Under the pieces are notes generated by a model. It made no database searches. It was not told the DNA's origin and saw nothing but the letters and a program-made list of their open reading frames with translations. A program made the position numbers and the translations under genes. This document shows, in pieces, positions 31,501 to 42,830 of a stretch of 64,000 bases of DNA (positions are counted from its first letter, which is position 1; the number at the start of each line of letters is the position of its first letter). The stretch is from Diaporthe sp. PMI_573 (Eukaryota; Ascomycota; Sordariomycetes; Diaporthales; Diaporthaceae): NCBI GenBank assembly GCA_021399435.1, contig JAJTUP010000105.1:62001-126000 (forward strand), written 5' to 3'.

Positions 31501-33441
31501 CAAGATCATACCACTTAAGAAGCCTGGCAAAGAGGATTATACAGTGGCTAAAGCCTGGAGACCAATCTCGCTTCTAGCAACGCTCGGCAAAGTGCTAGAA
31601 TCGGTAGTCGCGGAAAGGATCTCTCACGCGGTCGAGACGTATGGGCTCCTCCCGACTAACCACTTCGGGGCCCGTAAACAGCGGTCTGCGGAACAAGCGC
31701 TCGTGCTGCTCCAAGAACAGATCTATACTGCCTGGCGAGGTCGAAAGATAGTCAGCCTGATCAGTTTTGATGTCAAAGGGGCCTACAACGGAGTCTGCAA
31801 GGAAAGACTTCTTCAGCGGATGAGGGCGCGAGGCATCCCAGAGGGACTGCTCCGATGGATAGAGGCATTCTGCTCGGAGCGTACAGCAACGATCCAAGTT
31901 AACGGACAATCCTCCGAGGTCCAAAGCTTACCACAGGCTGGTCTGCCTCAGGGCTCTCCCCTGTCCCCGATTCTGTTCCTCTTCTTCAATGCCGACTTGG
32001 TACAGCGGCGAATCGACAGTAATAGGGGAGCGATAGCATTCATTGATGACTTCACGGCGTGGGTCGCAGGAGCCACGGCACAAAGCAACCGGGAAGGCAT
32101 CGAATCCATCATCAAAGACGCCCTAGACTGGGAGAGAAGAAGCGGTGCGACGTTCGAGGCGGAGAAGACAGCAATCATACACTTCACCCGCAAGTCGTAC
32201 AAGACGGACTCTCAGCCATTTACCATCAAGGGACAAGTTGTACAACCTAAAGAGCACGTTAAGATCCTCGGCATGATCATGGACACCAAGCTCAAGTACA
32301 AGGAACACATCGCGAGGGCAGCCTCTAAGGGCCTGGGAGCAGCAATGGAGCTCAGGCGGCTCAGAGGACTGTCCCCAGCAACGGCGCGACAGCTGTTCAC
32401 ATCGACAGTTGCCCCGGTGGTAGACTACGCCTCCAACGTCTGGATGCACAATTTCAAGGATAGGCTCATGGGACCCATCAACAGGGTCCAAAGAGTAGGG
32501 GCGCAAGCAATCGTGGGAACGTTTCTCTCGGTGGCAACGAGCGTCGCCGAGGCGGAGGCTCACATCGCCCCCGCACGAGACCGCTTCTGGAGACGGGCAG
32601 TCAAGCTGTGGACAGACATCCACACCCTGCCCGAGACCAACCCACTTCGCAGGAACACGTCTCGAATGAGAAAATTCAGAAAGCGACACCGCTCGCCACT
32701 ATATCAGGTGGCAGACGCACTCAAAGAGATAGAGATGGAGGAGATGGAAACTATCAATCCGTTCACTCTGCCGCCGTGGGAGAAGAGGTTGCAAGCGGTT
32801 ACCGACAAGGCAGCACCAAAGCCGCCAAACCCACGCCGGGCAGCACATATCGCCGTAGGCAGTTCGGCACGGAATGGTGTGGTTGGATTGGGCGGAGCAA
32901 TCGAGACACGCAAACACGTCGGAGATGTCCCCACAGCTGAGAGTTTCTCCTCCACTCTAGGCCCAAGGACAGAACAGAACCCATACGTCGGCGAACTAGC
33001 AGCAATGGCATACGCCCTTGAACGACTACCGCAGCGCAGATACCGCAGTATCACGCTTCTGACGAGAAACAAAGCAGCAGTGCTCACGCTCAGGAACCCA
33101 AGACAACAGTCTGGACAGGAACATGTCTGCAGCATTTACAAATCCATCAGAAAGCTCAGAAGAGAAAACAACGTGATCACGGTAGTATGGCTACCGTCGG
33201 GTGAAGATGACGAGCTCTGGATACGCGCCAAACAAAAAGCCAAGGAAGCCACGCGACAGGGCACAGAGCCACAGACACAACTCCCCAGAGTAAGATCGAC
33301 GACGCTCAACGTGGCACGCGCCAAGCGAGGCACCACCAGAAGTCTGCCAGATAAGGTTGGCAAGCATTCCAAGAAAGTCGACACAGCGTTACCAGGCAAA
33401 CACACGCGACGTCTGTATGACAGGCTCTCCTGGAAAGAAGG
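28557..33441 (+). mobile_element. Tad1-like LINE copy 2, inverted relative to copy 1, 3' truncated
   Basis: The 5' end (CTTCTACTTACCTACAAC) starts at 28557, eight bases after the right TIR of element B. ORF1 and ORF2 translate identically to copy 1 up to LSWKE near 33441, where homology stops abruptly. The zinc finger, 3' UTR and (TG)n tail are missing. LINEs usually lose their 5' end during insertion, so this 3' loss points to a later deletion or recombination. Copies 1 and 2 form an inverted repeat of about 4.9 kb around elements A and B. Confidence 0.9.
28669..30006 (+). CDS. LINE ORF1, copy 2
   Basis: 445 residues, identical in translation to the copy 1 protein: acidic N-terminus, coiled coil, gag-like centre and three zinc knuckles near the end. 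ATG at 28669; the TAG at 30004-30006 overlaps the ORF2 ATG at 29999. Confidence 0.93.
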   Translation: MAENLGLWQMSGAARGASDVIDVMGGGSETPGAGHRRPQRKRVKTAKAMEAMRQEDDMDWEEENGSHRVLRNDENLTIRAAAADDASEASRGPEQPVDGDFNKKLDIMKAEFQLEFRKLRDQMTKEVAKMTAQLAQELSQAREELTQARGELENTRLQLHAMAGAQGAPSVRPAYADVARRTPPVSIPTPASSTGRAATPEPVFCTVDVSRVPEEHTGEATPVALRKLIENEMRAPGDQPGWRCVAVTKDGRNANRLRIMGRNEEEVKKIKDIIEAKKAPGARVLRDQLYPVKVDNVNRTAVLDYEDKVLPGATEALGRENDIQIAKVAWLSRKDSAKAYGSMVVYVTKTTDSRRLLNEGFFYAGGESGCTGVFERRMRPEQCYNCQQIGHKAFQCRNPQVCARCAKEGHRHGDCGEVIAKCVLCAGPHESFSRNCRKLYPSRHE

Positions 33442-33457
33442 CAATGAGGTATGGTGA
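29999..33457 (+). CDS. LINE ORF2, copy 2, C-terminally truncated
   Basis: 1152 residues. Endonuclease, reverse transcriptase (FIDD near 32040) and the degenerate RNase H-like region are all present and match copy 1. The last five residues (GNEVW) are foreign sequence read after the truncation at about 33441. The final CCHC finger and about 100 residues are lost. The tail's contribution to activity is unknown, and without the 3' UTR this copy should not be able to prime its own reverse transcription. Confidence 0.9.
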   Translation: MNRTLRLIQLNVRKQGVVHDSLMNDKDIQDATVLAIQEPQARRIQGRLVTTPMWHHRWIKMVPSTWREGRWAIRSMLWVNKYVEAEQVPIPSPDMTAAILRLPGRRVLVVSVYVPREDSQALRGTCDNLRKIVMDVRRNAGMAVDVVISGDFNRHDQMWGGDDVSLVRQGEADRIIDLMDELALNSLLPRGTKTWHGGGYDTTIDLVLASAELADSVVKCAVHGAEHGSDHRTIETVFDTLVPVPKQQDRLLLKNAPWKKINTRIAAELGATPSSGTVQEQTDRLMSVVLEAVNALTPKARPSPYAKRWWTTDLTQLRRIYTYWRNRARAERRAGRLALGLGETAKGAAKQYHDAIRQQKKKHWDEFLADNGNIWRAAKYLKSGDDTAFGKIPQLVKADGTVTADNKEQAEELLTNFFPPLPERIEEEGPRPQRAPLALPPITMEEVERQLFAAKSWKAPGEDGLPAVVWKETWPVVKHHVLALFRASLAEETLPAQWRHAKIIPLKKPGKEDYTVAKAWRPISLLATLGKVLESVVAERISHAVETYGLLPTNHFGARKQRSAEQALVLLQEQIYTAWRGRKIVSLISFDVKGAYNGVCKERLLQRMRARGIPEGLLRWIEAFCSERTATIQVNGQSSEVQSLPQAGLPQGSPLSPILFLFFNADLVQRRIDSNRGAIAFIDDFTAWVAGATAQSNREGIESIIKDALDWERRSGATFEAEKTAIIHFTRKSYKTDSQPFTIKGQVVQPKEHVKILGMIMDTKLKYKEHIARAASKGLGAAMELRRLRGLSPATARQLFTSTVAPVVDYASNVWMHNFKDRLMGPINRVQRVGAQAIVGTFLSVATSVAEAEAHIAPARDRFWRRAVKLWTDIHTLPETNPLRRNTSRMRKFRKRHRSPLYQVADALKEIEMEEMETINPFTLPPWEKRLQAVTDKAAPKPPNPRRAAHIAVGSSARNGVVGLGGAIETRKHVGDVPTAESFSSTLGPRTEQNPYVGELAAMAYALERLPQRRYRSITLLTRNKAAVLTLRNPRQQSGQEHVCSIYKSIRKLRRENNVITVVWLPSGEDDELWIRAKQKAKEATRQGTEPQTQLPRVRSTTLNVARAKRGTTRSLPDKVGKHSKKVDTALPGKHTRRLYDRLSWKEGNEVW

Positions 33458-33708
33458 TCGAGATCGGTGAGACAAGCATCCCAAGCGGGACGCCCTCGTA
33501 AACAGTGGTGAGAGCTGACACCTGAGCTGCACTAGGATTACTCAACCCCTGAGTGTAGACAGTGATTATGCCGTGCCATCGAACAATTCGGATTGATGCT
33601 GTCTAACGACTCCCAACGGCTTTGCTCAACTCGCTTGCCCAGGAGTCACAGATACAGAACGGTGTCACAGGCAAGGACGTGTGATGCAGAATGCAAAGAT
33701 GGCAATGT

Positions 33709-34930
33709 TTATGATCGTCTAGGGAGAAAGATTCTGACCAGCCCTTCTTCCAAGTCATCCTTTAAATCATCAAGACATTCTTCCTTGACGGCCTCTTTGA
33801 GCCCCTCCATCTCCTTTGGCAGGCTTGTCTCCAAGGCGTACTCCACTTCTTGTTGGACGACGTCTCGGGTCACCTGTTCCCACTCATACGGCCTCTTGTC
33901 CCATATCTTAGCCATCTCCTCTTTGACATGCTTGTCGACCTGCCTAGTGACCTGATCTGGTATCGTGTCTACTTGCGCACCTATGTGAGCCAATATCTTT
34001 GCTATCTGGGCTTGTTGTAACGAGAAAAATGTGTCGATCTGTGTTTTGCTGGGTAAGAAGTGTAGTGTAGATACCGTTAATATCAGGTGATATTGTAGTG
34101 CTTATATCCGCGGCAACTCGCTGCCGCTTATTGAGAGGCTGTTGTGCGAAGAGGGAAGGCGGAGGCGACCGTGCTTTTGCGTAAGGAGGAGGGATTGCGC
34201 CGTCGCGGGCATTGTTAGGTCCGTCGCGGGCATTGCTAGGTCCATCGCGGGCATTGTTGGGTCTGTCGCGGGCATTGTTGGGTCCGTCGCTAGTCAGAGC
34301 GGTGGACTTCACCTCCGATCTTGCATAGAGCGCGAGGTCGTTAATAATCATGGCGTCACAGCCTTTGTAGAAGTCGCGGAGGGTATTGTGCCTGGGGTGC
34401 TGCTTGACAGAGCCGTTGCAGAATGCTTGGCAGAGATGCTGGATCTTTGTCTGATTTGGAACCAGACGCTGCTCCATGTGGATAGCGAGGACAGTCTGTG
34501 TGGCGAGCAGGACCAGGGAATCGAGCATCTGGGGTCCAAGCCCTTCTCGCAATGGCAAGCGAAAGCCTGAAGGAGCTACTATGTACGCGGGTTTGCTGAG
34601 CACCAGCCGGAGGCATGTTGTGGGGCCACGCAGGACAGTAGAGACGCCGTCTTGGAGACGATGCATTGGGTCCTGGACCAGCAATATGACGTCTTTTGGG
34701 TGGATCCAGAGATAAAGGTAGTCAACGTCCTGGTGTGCTGTGTCTTCTTTAACACCAAGCAGGACCTGTATCTTAATCTTGAAGATAGCGGTCTGTTCTT
34801 GTTCATCAAAGGAGAGGTTGATCTGGAGTGATGAATCGTGTGGTCCCGCAAGATGGATGAACGAGCGAGGCGTGGACAATGTGTCAGTCCACTCAACCAC
34901 AGCAGGAATATTGCGCATGCGGGTTGCCAT
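33709..34930 (-). CDS. Hypothetical protein with heptapeptide minisatellite; reading frame change near the 3' end
   Basis: From the ATG at 34930 (MATRMRNIPAVVEWTDTLST) the frame runs to 33944 and encodes a fungal-specific protein of unknown function (FIHLAGPHDSSLQINLSF, then IQVLLGVKED and YLYLWIHPKDVILLV). I know it from memory as a multicopy family. Four repeats of a seven-residue unit like DGPNNAR follow, then a nuclear-type KRQR. The natural C-terminus seems to lie in another frame down to 33709: KTQIDTFFSLQQAQIAKIL, then an acidic coiled coil KEEMAKIWDKRPYEWEQV...LKDDLEEGL. The shift near 34050 is an indel or an intron whose ends I could not place. It may be a pseudogene. Confidence 0.6.
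34201..34284. repeat. 21-bp minisatellite inside a coding sequence
   Basis: Four near-identical 21-bp units (CGTCGCGGGCATTGTTAGGT and variants) encode four seven-residue repeats on the minus strand. The unit length is a multiple of three, so copy-number changes keep the frame. Confidence 0.85.
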
Positions 34931-37239
34931 GACTGGCGAGGACGGAGGATGCACACAGAGCCAAGGGTGGTCCTGGGAAACCACAGTCAGTACATGTAAT
35001 CACATTTAAAAGGGGCCGGGGATATTTGCTGTGCGACAGCGCGCGGAAATAGTAACCCCTGGTATCAGGATGCCCACCCGCCCAGGCTTTAAATGGTGCT
35101 TAGGGCAGCCTTGGCCCTAGAATTGGTCGGTATCGGTGTGGCGGGAAGCAAGGTATCCGAGCGTGACGATACAGCCCGACGAACACAGCTTTAGCAGCCC
35201 AATACCCAGGGGTAGAGACCCTGTTGAGGAAGCAGCCGCAGAGGTACGAGGCAGTCTTGATCGTGTGCGCCAGGAAGACACCAGTGCAGTACGAGGTGGT
35301 CCTGTGCCCAAGATTCAAGCAAACCAGTTCCTCATCTGGCCGAGTCCCAGGTTCTCCAGCCGCCTGTAGCTTGGCATCGGGAGCAGACGACGAGCGTCCT
35401 CGGTTGCAGCTGCGAGGTGCAATGCAGTTGACGCGCTTGGTGTTGCTCTGTCTGAAGCAGACGGAGGCGAGGGACAAAGAGAAGGCGAAGAGAGATCATG
35501 TCGGGCAGAGGGGACAGGTGCGTGTGTGTTGGAAGGAGGGAGTGGATTTAAAAGGGGGAGAGGAACGCTGGTGGCTGGTCGGATGTGGTCGTGAGCTGAC
35601 AGTTCGGCACGCTAACACACAACGGGCCTCGGGAGCCACCGGACTATTCTGCCGCCCCGCAGAGCTTGGACCTATCACAAGAGATAACGCCCACGCCCCC
35701 GCTCCGCCGCGAGCGCTGCCGATGAGTGACGTACCCCTGACCTGTTCGTGATTGGATGCGATTTCGTCTCCTCAGCCTCTCAGCACACTGCAGCCTCTCC
35801 CGATTACTGCACGAGGCAGATATCGCTCCAATCGCCAACGAGCGTGAGGATGGGACTCCCAGCCAACCGGCGGCTGCGCCGCAGCCCGGCCAATGAAGCA
35901 GCCGAGGGCATTGAAATTGACCTGTGTGTGTAACGCCAAGTTTGTGGGGGCTACAGCTTTAGTGAATCCGTTATTAAAGAACGCTAAGATGGGCTTGAGT
36001 ACCGCTAGAAGCGAATTCATCCGCTTTCTTTATTTTCCATTGAGGATATGGGATACGTATTGTGGTTTTGGAGCTTACGTTGTGAAGAGTTTCCGCATAA
36101 ATGTATGACAAAACTGGTTCACAATTCTATCTTAAGGCCCGCAATTTGTATTAGAAGAACGTCATCTAAGCGCTTAAGTCGTTACAGTTAAAGTCTTCGG
36201 CTTAGTACAATTTTCACGCTCTTATCGGACGGAATTCGAAATCGTTCAATCTCCCACTTGCTGTCGCATGCACTTTCCGAGGCTTTGGGTTTGTCTTTTC
36301 ACGGCGGTGCCGCAAACACGGCAGCAGGGAGTCATACAGCACAGCAATGGGCAACCGCCACGACGACAGAGTAAAAGGAAAAGAAAGCAGCAGGTGCCCG
36401 CGTCCCCGCTGCCGGATGAAAATGATCACGAATCGGTATCCTCCCCCCTCTTCCTCAGCATGCCACTATTCCCACACACATAAGGGCACCAAATAAGCAC
36501 TATTAGACCCAATAAAGCGGCGACGTCGCCCAGCCAAGCCGACATCGCCCAGCCAAGCCGCCTAGCTAAGCCAGGCAGCAGAGCTTATGGCCTCGTCTAA
36601 ATCAGCCTTCAGGTTCTCATACATACCGTATCCATCATGGAAAAGTTTCAGAAAGGTAGAAGGGTTGGAAAGTGCTGGGTGGCGGTGGTTTGTGGTGGTG
36701 ATATTGGAGTTTCAGTTGTGACAATCGACCTGCCACTGCGCCTCGAGACCCGAGTAATCAGGGACCTCTGCCATCGCCACAATGCCACAGATTTGGTATT
36801 TGACCGACTAGAGTATATTTTCGATGTTGAATCAATTGATTCCATGAAGCATTTACCCGTGGGTGGCTGCGGCTTCCGTGCACCCACTGCTAGCGCAGTG
36901 GGCGCCAAAATTGGTTGACAGTACCTCCGAATTAAGCACTTAAGGTGCAAAATCAGCAAAATCTAAGTACCTCTCGAGGCTTGGCAGTCGTCCCACCCAA
37001 GCTGCCCCTTAAGCACTGCATGCAAGCGACAATATCTCAAAATCTCCGTTCTTTTATAGTGAGCGAGTCTTTAATGTGCCTTAAGACCCAGTGACCTGGA
37101 TCTTCAGCAGGGACAGGACCAAAGATGAAGCGTTCAAAGAGCGGCTCTTGCTCATCTATGGTGGTCAGAAGACAACTCAACGGATCCGGACGATCAAGAG
37201 CCGCAGAGCTGGCGCTGTGCGACCTGTAGACAGCCTAAA
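34931..37239. other. Long stretch without a firm gene
   Basis: Several short open frames occur on both strands, none with a recognisable domain. The largest are about 125 residues at 35100-35477 (-) and 93 residues at 36637-36918 (+). A short tandem pair of CGCCCAGCCAAGCCG lies near 36525-36560. The frame at 36637 starts with a fair ATG (MEKFQKGRRVGKCWVAVVCG), but I cannot assign it. Confidence 0.4.
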
Positions 37240-37569
37240 ATGGGCACTACCAAGATGAATTACCTTTACCTGCTCAGCCGAACGCATTTCGGGTCCGCTG
37301 GTGATGGTAGTGAAGCCACTCTCTGGCATGCCATGAACTTCTGGATCCGCAAAGGGATCTCTAAAAAGAAGGCAGACTTCCATGCTCTTGAACAGCTCAT
37401 CATCCAGAGCTTTCAGGCCAGAGTTTGTGCTTTCATGTGGTCAAAACTCAATGAGCTTCAGCTGGGTAGTACGGAGGCAGATATCTCTGCTATTCTACGG
37501 TCGTACGGTCCCCACACCCCAGAGGGCCTTTGCGCTAAGCTATTTTCGTTTCGTACGGTTCTTCCATAA
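37240..37569 (+). pseudogene. Fragment of an unidentified, possibly transposon-derived protein
   Basis: A 109-residue frame with convincing protein composition (MNYLYLLSRTHFGSAGDGSE, then FWIRKGISKKKADFHALEQL and VCAFMWSKLNELQLG). It vaguely recalls the C-terminal part of large fungal DUF6589-type transposon proteins, but that is only an impression. Upstream frames are broken by stops, so it is probably a relic. Confidence 0.35.
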
Positions 37570-37599
37570 TCACCCGAAGCCCCACAATTTCACTCCACT

Positions 37600-40500
37600 G
37601 ACTGGTCCAATCTGATGTATATGCAGTGACAGGCCTGCTTGAAGGCCAATTTCTCCAAGTGTTCAGCATCCTATCCTCAGCAGCTGAAGCACGGTCTGCC
37701 AAAATGAGACTGTATGATGTTAGTAGGATTCAATCTGAATAGTTAGTGTGCCTGAGGCTTCTGGTCCATGTCAAGCCTCCCCATTGCAATGGCAAATTTG
37801 ATCGTCGCCCGTACTGCCCGCATGTCTGGTGTCCATTTGTCACCGTCAGACGCCGCCTTTCCCCCCAGGAAGTATGATAGGTTTCCCATCTTTGCCTGTG
37901 AGCATCGCAACATGCCTTCCCGTTGCGCGGTCCATTTTGCACAGCGGAATAGGAAGTGTTCCACTGTCTCTGATGCTAGCCCGCATTCGCAAGTGTCCGA
38001 TTCCACCGTTCCTATCTTGCATAGAAAGCTGTTAAGTCTCACCATTCCGGTGCGGAGCTGTGATAGTACGTCTGCTTCCTTCCTCTTCAGCGGGTCATAT
38101 AGAGTACGGGTATGCTTGCCTGGCAGTGCCGTATCTATCTGCTTCGAGCATTTCCCGACTCTTTCTGGTAGTGTTCTTGTTTGCCGCTGCTTGGTTATCG
38201 CTAGTCTTATCCTTGTGGATCTTGCTAGATGTGGTGGCACATCTGGTCTGCATTCTCCTTCTGTGGCCTTCCGCGCTGCTGCTTTGGCTTTTGGTCCCAG
38301 CGCAAAATCCTCTTCTCCTGCTGGAACCCACAACATCCGGAGAGAGTGGCCCTCGTCTTCGAGACGCTTCATATGGTCGTATATTTGCCGTATGATCTGT
38401 TGGCCGGATTGTTGTCGTGGCCGCCGTATGGCTTCTAGTGCGGAGCGGCTGCTCGTCATGACAGTCATATCCCGCCAGCAGAGTCCAGACGGCATACATC
38501 TCAATACCATCTCTATAGCTCCCAACTCGGCGATGTATAGGTTCAGCTCCTCCGTCAACCCGAGAGTGATGGAGTAGCTGGCCACTACCTCGTCATCTTT
38601 GTTGATCGCCGTATCTCGTACGACACCTCCCATGCCTACCATGCCCCTTCTCTGCGAGGAGCAGGTGGCAATAACTATGCCATTCACCCTCTTTGCTTCT
38701 TCCACCGCTCTCTCCCGGTCAGGGTCGCACGACACCGGGATACGGTTCCTCCATGGCGGTAACGCGTACTCCCGAATGATCTCCATTCGTTCAGTGGCTG
38801 TTTCCCCTTGTACTTGAGCAATCCTCTGCATCGGCGATACGAATCGGCGACACACTTTCACTTTCAGTGTCGCCAACGGGTGTGTCCTGGGAAGGGTCCG
38901 GAGGTTGATCCAAAACCTTGTTGCCGCTTGCGCATGCCGTTCTTGCACCGGTTGGATGCTAGCTTCGGCCTCTGCCACCGCCGTTGCGACGGTCCGGAAA
39001 GCCCCCGTGATCGCCTGTGCTCCGACCATCTGTGCCTTGTCCAGCCAAGCAGCTTCTCTAATGCCACATGAGTGCGCCCACACGCTGGACGCATAGTCCA
39101 TGGTGGGAGCTACTGTTGCTACGAACAGTTGTCTCGCAGTCCGCGGTGACAGCATCTTCAGTCTTCTCAGACACATAGCAGCCGAGAGCCCCTTTGCGGC
39201 GGCTCTAGCTATGTGTTCCTTGTACCGCAGTTTCGCGTCCATGACCACTCCCAGGATCTTGGCGCTCGCCTTGGGCTTGACTACTTTTCCTTTGATCATG
39301 AACGCTTTGTCGCTGGTACGCGCGGCGTTTCGCGTGAAATGCACGATGGTCGTCTTGTCTCCGTTGAACGTCGCACCGCTCCGTCTTTCCCAGCCCAGTG
39401 CTTCGTCTATAATTGATTGGATGCCGGCTCGATTCTCCTCCGCTGTTGGTCCCACCACCCAGGCTGAGTAGTCGTCCACGAATGCCATCGAACCACCTCT
39501 TGCGTTGATTCTTCTCTGCACCAAATCTGCATTGAAGAACAGGAACAACACCGGCGACAGTGGTGATCCTTGCGGGAGACCTGCCTGTGGCAACTCCCGT
39601 AGCTGTGACTTGTACCCATTTACCACCACGGTGGCCATGCGTCCAGAGCAGAAGGCGTCAATCCATCTCACCAGTCCACCAGGTATGCCTCTCGCCTTCA
39701 GCCTCTCCAGTAGTCGTTCTTTGAACACTCCGTTGTAAGCACCCTTGACGTCGAAACTGATCAGACTGAGCACCCTGCCGGCCCTCCATGCCTTGTAGAT
39801 CTGCTCCTGCAGCAGTATCAGTGCTTGTTCGGCTGACCTTCGCTTCCTTGCCCCGAAGTAGTTTGCAGGCAGCAGTCCATAGCTTTCCACTACATAGGAT
39901 ATCCGCTCTGCAACGGCTGCCTCGAGTATCTTGCCCAGTGTTGACAGCAGGGATATCGGTCTCCATGCCTTGGCCACTGTGTAGTCTCCCTTGTCTGCTT
40001 TCTTTAGCGGGATGATCTTCGCACTCCTCCACTGGTGGGGTACCACACCGTCCCTGAGGGAAGTGTCGAAAAGGTGCAAGACACGGTATCTAACCACTGG
40101 CCAAAGCTGTTTCCACACCATTGCTGGCAGACCATCCTCTCCAGGTGCTTTCCAAGGTTTCGCTGCTAGCACTTTTTCTTCAACTTCCTCCATGGTGAGG
40201 TCTGGCATGTGCACTTCCGTCCGTTGCGGTCGCTCGCCTTCATCGTCAATCTTAGCCGGCAACGGGGGGAAGAACGTGCTGAGCAGCTCCTCTGCCTGCT
40301 CCACCGTATCTTCCGTGGTGGAACCGTCTTCCCTCTTCAAAGGGGGCACCCTGTCGTCCATAACACCTGTTTCCGGTTTTAAGTACTTGGCCGCCTTCCA
40401 TATGTTGACATCTTCTGCCAGGAAGTCGTCCCAGTGCAGTTTTTTCTGTTTCCGGATGGCATCATGGTACTCCTTGGATGCTTCCTTGGCCCGTCTTTCC

Positions 40501-42830
40501 AGGTCGGGCCTCACTTGGCCTGCTCGCCGCTGTGCCCTGGCCTGATTTCGCCAGAATGTGTACACCCGCCGAAGTCCTGTCAAATCCTTCGTCCACCAGC
40601 GCTTCGCGTACGGTACTGGTTGTGCTCGGGGTGTCAGATCGTGGATCGCCTCGAGGACGACCCTCATTAACTGGTCTGTCTGCTCCTGCACACCGACAGT
40701 CCAGGGAAGCTCTCGGAGATTTTTCTTCACCCTGGTTCTGATTGTTGTCCATGGTGCGTTCTTGAACGACAGTCTTTCCGTGACAATCCGATCAGGCATC
40801 GCGAGATCGAACGTCGTTTGGATCGCCCGGTGGTCCGATCCGTGTTCTGTCGGGTGTATGGAGCACGTCACCATTTCGTCTGCCAGTTTTGCCGTCGCCA
40901 GCATCAGGTCGATTGTGCTTTCCTTGTCGGGGCCTTGCCATGTCTTTGTGCCTCTCGGGAGGAGGCTGCATAGGCCGTGCTCGTTCATGACGTCGATAAT
41001 CGGTTCGGCCTCGCCTTGCCTTGCCAAGGCCACGTCGTCTCCTCCCCATAGCCGGTCGTGCTGATTAAAATCTCCGGCCAGAATGACGTCCACCGCCATC
41101 CCTGACCTGCTCCTGAGGTCGAGGATCACCTGGTGCAGGGTATGGCATGTATTTCGAAGAGCCTGGGGCTTGCGTCCCGGCACATACACTGACACAACCA
41201 ACATTATTCGGTCCGGAAGTCGTATGGCTGCTGCTGTCAAGTCCGAGGACTGTATTGGTACTTGGTCGGCCCCCAAATCCCTATTCACCCACAACATGCT
41301 CCGGATCGGCCATCTGCCATCTCTCCAAATCGTAGGGACCATTTTAATCCATCTGGGATGCCCCATAGGGACTGTTAATAGTTTGCCGTCACCTTTCCAT
41401 GCCTGTGGTTCTTGGACTGCCACAACTGCAAAATCCTGGAGTCGCGTATCGTTCATTAGGCTCTCGTGTACCGTGTCCTGTTTTCTTACATTCAGTTGGA
41501 TGACCTGGAATATTCTACTCATGCCGAGTAGGGTAGAGTTTCGGGCAGCTGCGACTGAACGACTCGTGCGGTCCACCACAGGGTACGCACTTGGGTACCT
41601 GCGTCTGGCACTCACTATGACGGTGGTCTTCGGCAGCGCACCTCGCACATACCCGATTCTTGCTGCACGAGAAAGCCTTGTGGCCGAGCTCCTGGCAGTT
41701 GTAGCATTGTATCGGTCCGGCTCTCCGCTCGAACACGCTAGTGTACGCCGATTCACCCGCTGCAAGGAAGTAGCGTTCTTGTAGGAGTCTCCTGGCATCG
41801 CTGTTCTTGGTGAGGTATACCACCATGGATCCATATGCTTTCGCGTTGTCCTTTCGACTCAACCAGGCCATCTTGGCAATTTGAACTTCATTCTCTTGGC
41901 CCAAAGCGTCCATCGCTCCAGGAAGGACCTTGCCTTCCTGGTCGAGAACGGCAGCACGGTTGATATTGTCAACTTTGACTGGGTACAGTTGGTCTCGGAG
42001 CACTCTTGCACCTGGAGCCTTCTTGGCCTCGATGATCGCCTTGATCCTCTTCAGTTCTTCCTCGTTCCTACCAATCACCCTCAGGCGGTTGGTATTCCGT
42101 CCATCTTTGGTGACTGCAACACATCGCCAACTCGGCTGGTCGCTGGACATTCGCATTTCCTGTTCAACGGTTTTGCGAATCATTGCCGGTGTAGCGTCTC
42201 CAATGTGATCCTCGGGCACCCTGGATGTGTCCACTGTGCAGAACACCGGCTTTGGAGTCGCCGATCGGGCCGTAGATGGAGATTGGATGGGAGTACTAAC
42301 GGGTGTCATTCTGGCCGCGTCTGCATATGTCCGGCCCGGCGATCGTGGTGCCTGAGCCTTACTCAGTGTATCCAGCTGTAGTCGGGTCTGCTCCAGCTTG
42401 TCGCAAACCTGGGTAAGCTGCTGTCGGACTTGCGATAATTCTTGTGCCATCTGGGCCGTAGTCCTAGTAACTTCCTCAGCCATGCGGTCCCTAAGCTTAG
42501 CAAACTCGAGCTGAAATTCCGCCTTCATCGATTCCATTCTCTTATTGAAATCTTGTTCCAGGAGTCGTTTTAGGCTCTGGGCAACCTCGCTCATGCTACC
42601 AGCTGCCTTAGGCGCGGCCCGTTTCTTAGCTCGGGTATGACTCGGAGTTCCCTCACTGCTCTCCTCTTCCTGCCATTCCATAGCACCTTTTTGCTGCTTG
42701 GATTCCAACGCCCTCGTCGTTCTGGTCCTTTTACGCAGGGGACGTCTGATGCGGGGTTCGCAACACCAGACATCCACCAGTGGCCAGAATCTCCGCCAAG
42801 CGGCCACCAGGTATTTCAAAGGTTGTAAAG
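37600..42830 (-). mobile_element. Divergent Tad1-like LINE
   Basis: Same architecture as the LINE at 16588-22115 but clearly divergent at the protein level. The 3' UTR still shares a block with it (GAACACTTGGAGAA near 37650 on the element's strand). The ends are approximate: no (TG)n tail is seen at the 3' side, and the 5' side runs into an LTR-like sequence at 42931. ORF2 is open throughout. The start of ORF1 is damaged. Confidence 0.85.
37743..41522 (-). CDS. LINE ORF2 of the divergent family
   Basis: 1259 residues from the ATG at 41522, which overlaps the ORF1 stop as ATGAGTAG. Endonuclease motifs (VQEPQ, GDFNQHDRLWGG, GSDHRAI) and reverse transcriptase motifs ([31 protein letters not shown]) are intact. 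The RNase H-like region keeps the Glu (IAELGAIEMVL) but lacks the expected Asp residues (ATCSSQ for TDGS, TSSRSA for SDNQA), the same losses as in the other LINE family. It ends with a CCHC finger, [17 protein letters not shown]. No stop interrupts it. Confidence 0.93.
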   Translation of the reverse strand: MSRIFQVIQLNVRKQDTVHESLMNDTRLQDFAVVAVQEPQAWKGDGKLLTVPMGHPRWIKMVPTIWRDGRWPIRSMLWVNRDLGADQVPIQSSDLTAAAIRLPDRIMLVVSVYVPGRKPQALRNTCHTLHQVILDLRSRSGMAVDVILAGDFNQHDRLWGGDDVALARQGEAEPIIDVMNEHGLCSLLPRGTKTWQGPDKESTIDLMLATAKLADEMVTCSIHPTEHGSDHRAIQTTFDLAMPDRIVTERLSFKNAPWTTIRTRVKKNLRELPWTVGVQEQTDQLMRVVLEAIHDLTPRAQPVPYAKRWWTKDLTGLRRVYTFWRNQARAQRRAGQVRPDLERRAKEASKEYHDAIRKQKKLHWDDFLAEDVNIWKAAKYLKPETGVMDDRVPPLKREDGSTTEDTVEQAEELLSTFFPPLPAKIDDEGERPQRTEVHMPDLTMEEVEEKVLAAKPWKAPGEDGLPAMVWKQLWPVVRYRVLHLFDTSLRDGVVPHQWRSAKIIPLKKADKGDYTVAKAWRPISLLSTLGKILEAAVAERISYVVESYGLLPANYFGARKRRSAEQALILLQEQIYKAWRAGRVLSLISFDVKGAYNGVFKERLLERLKARGIPGGLVRWIDAFCSGRMATVVVNGYKSQLRELPQAGLPQGSPLSPVLFLFFNADLVQRRINARGGSMAFVDDYSAWVVGPTAEENRAGIQSIIDEALGWERRSGATFNGDKTTIVHFTRNAARTSDKAFMIKGKVVKPKASAKILGVVMDAKLRYKEHIARAAAKGLSAAMCLRRLKMLSPRTARQLFVATVAPTMDYASSVWAHSCGIREAAWLDKAQMVGAQAITGAFRTVATAVAEAEASIQPVQERHAQAATRFWINLRTLPRTHPLATLKVKVCRRFVSPMQRIAQVQGETATERMEIIREYALPPWRNRIPVSCDPDRERAVEEAKRVNGIVIATCSSQRRGMVGMGGVVRDTAINKDDEVVASYSITLGLTEELNLYIAELGAIEMVLRCMPSGLCWRDMTVMTSSRSALEAIRRPRQQSGQQIIRQIYDHMKRLEDEGHSLRMLWVPAGEEDFALGPKAKAAARKATEGECRPDVPPHLARSTRIRLAITKQRQTRTLPERVGKCSKQIDTALPGKHTRTLYDPLKRKEADVLSQLRTGMVRLNSFLCKIGTVESDTCECGLASETVEHFLFRCAKWTAQREGMLRCSQAKMGNLSYFLGGKAASDGDKWTPDMRAVRATIKFAIAMGRLDMDQKPQAH

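Noticed and set aside
35100..35477. 125-codon minus-strand frame
   Set aside because: No recognisable family and low-complexity surroundings; not enough for a gene call.
41083..41784. 233-codon plus-strand frame
   Set aside because: Shadow of the divergent LINE ORF1/ORF2 on the other strand.
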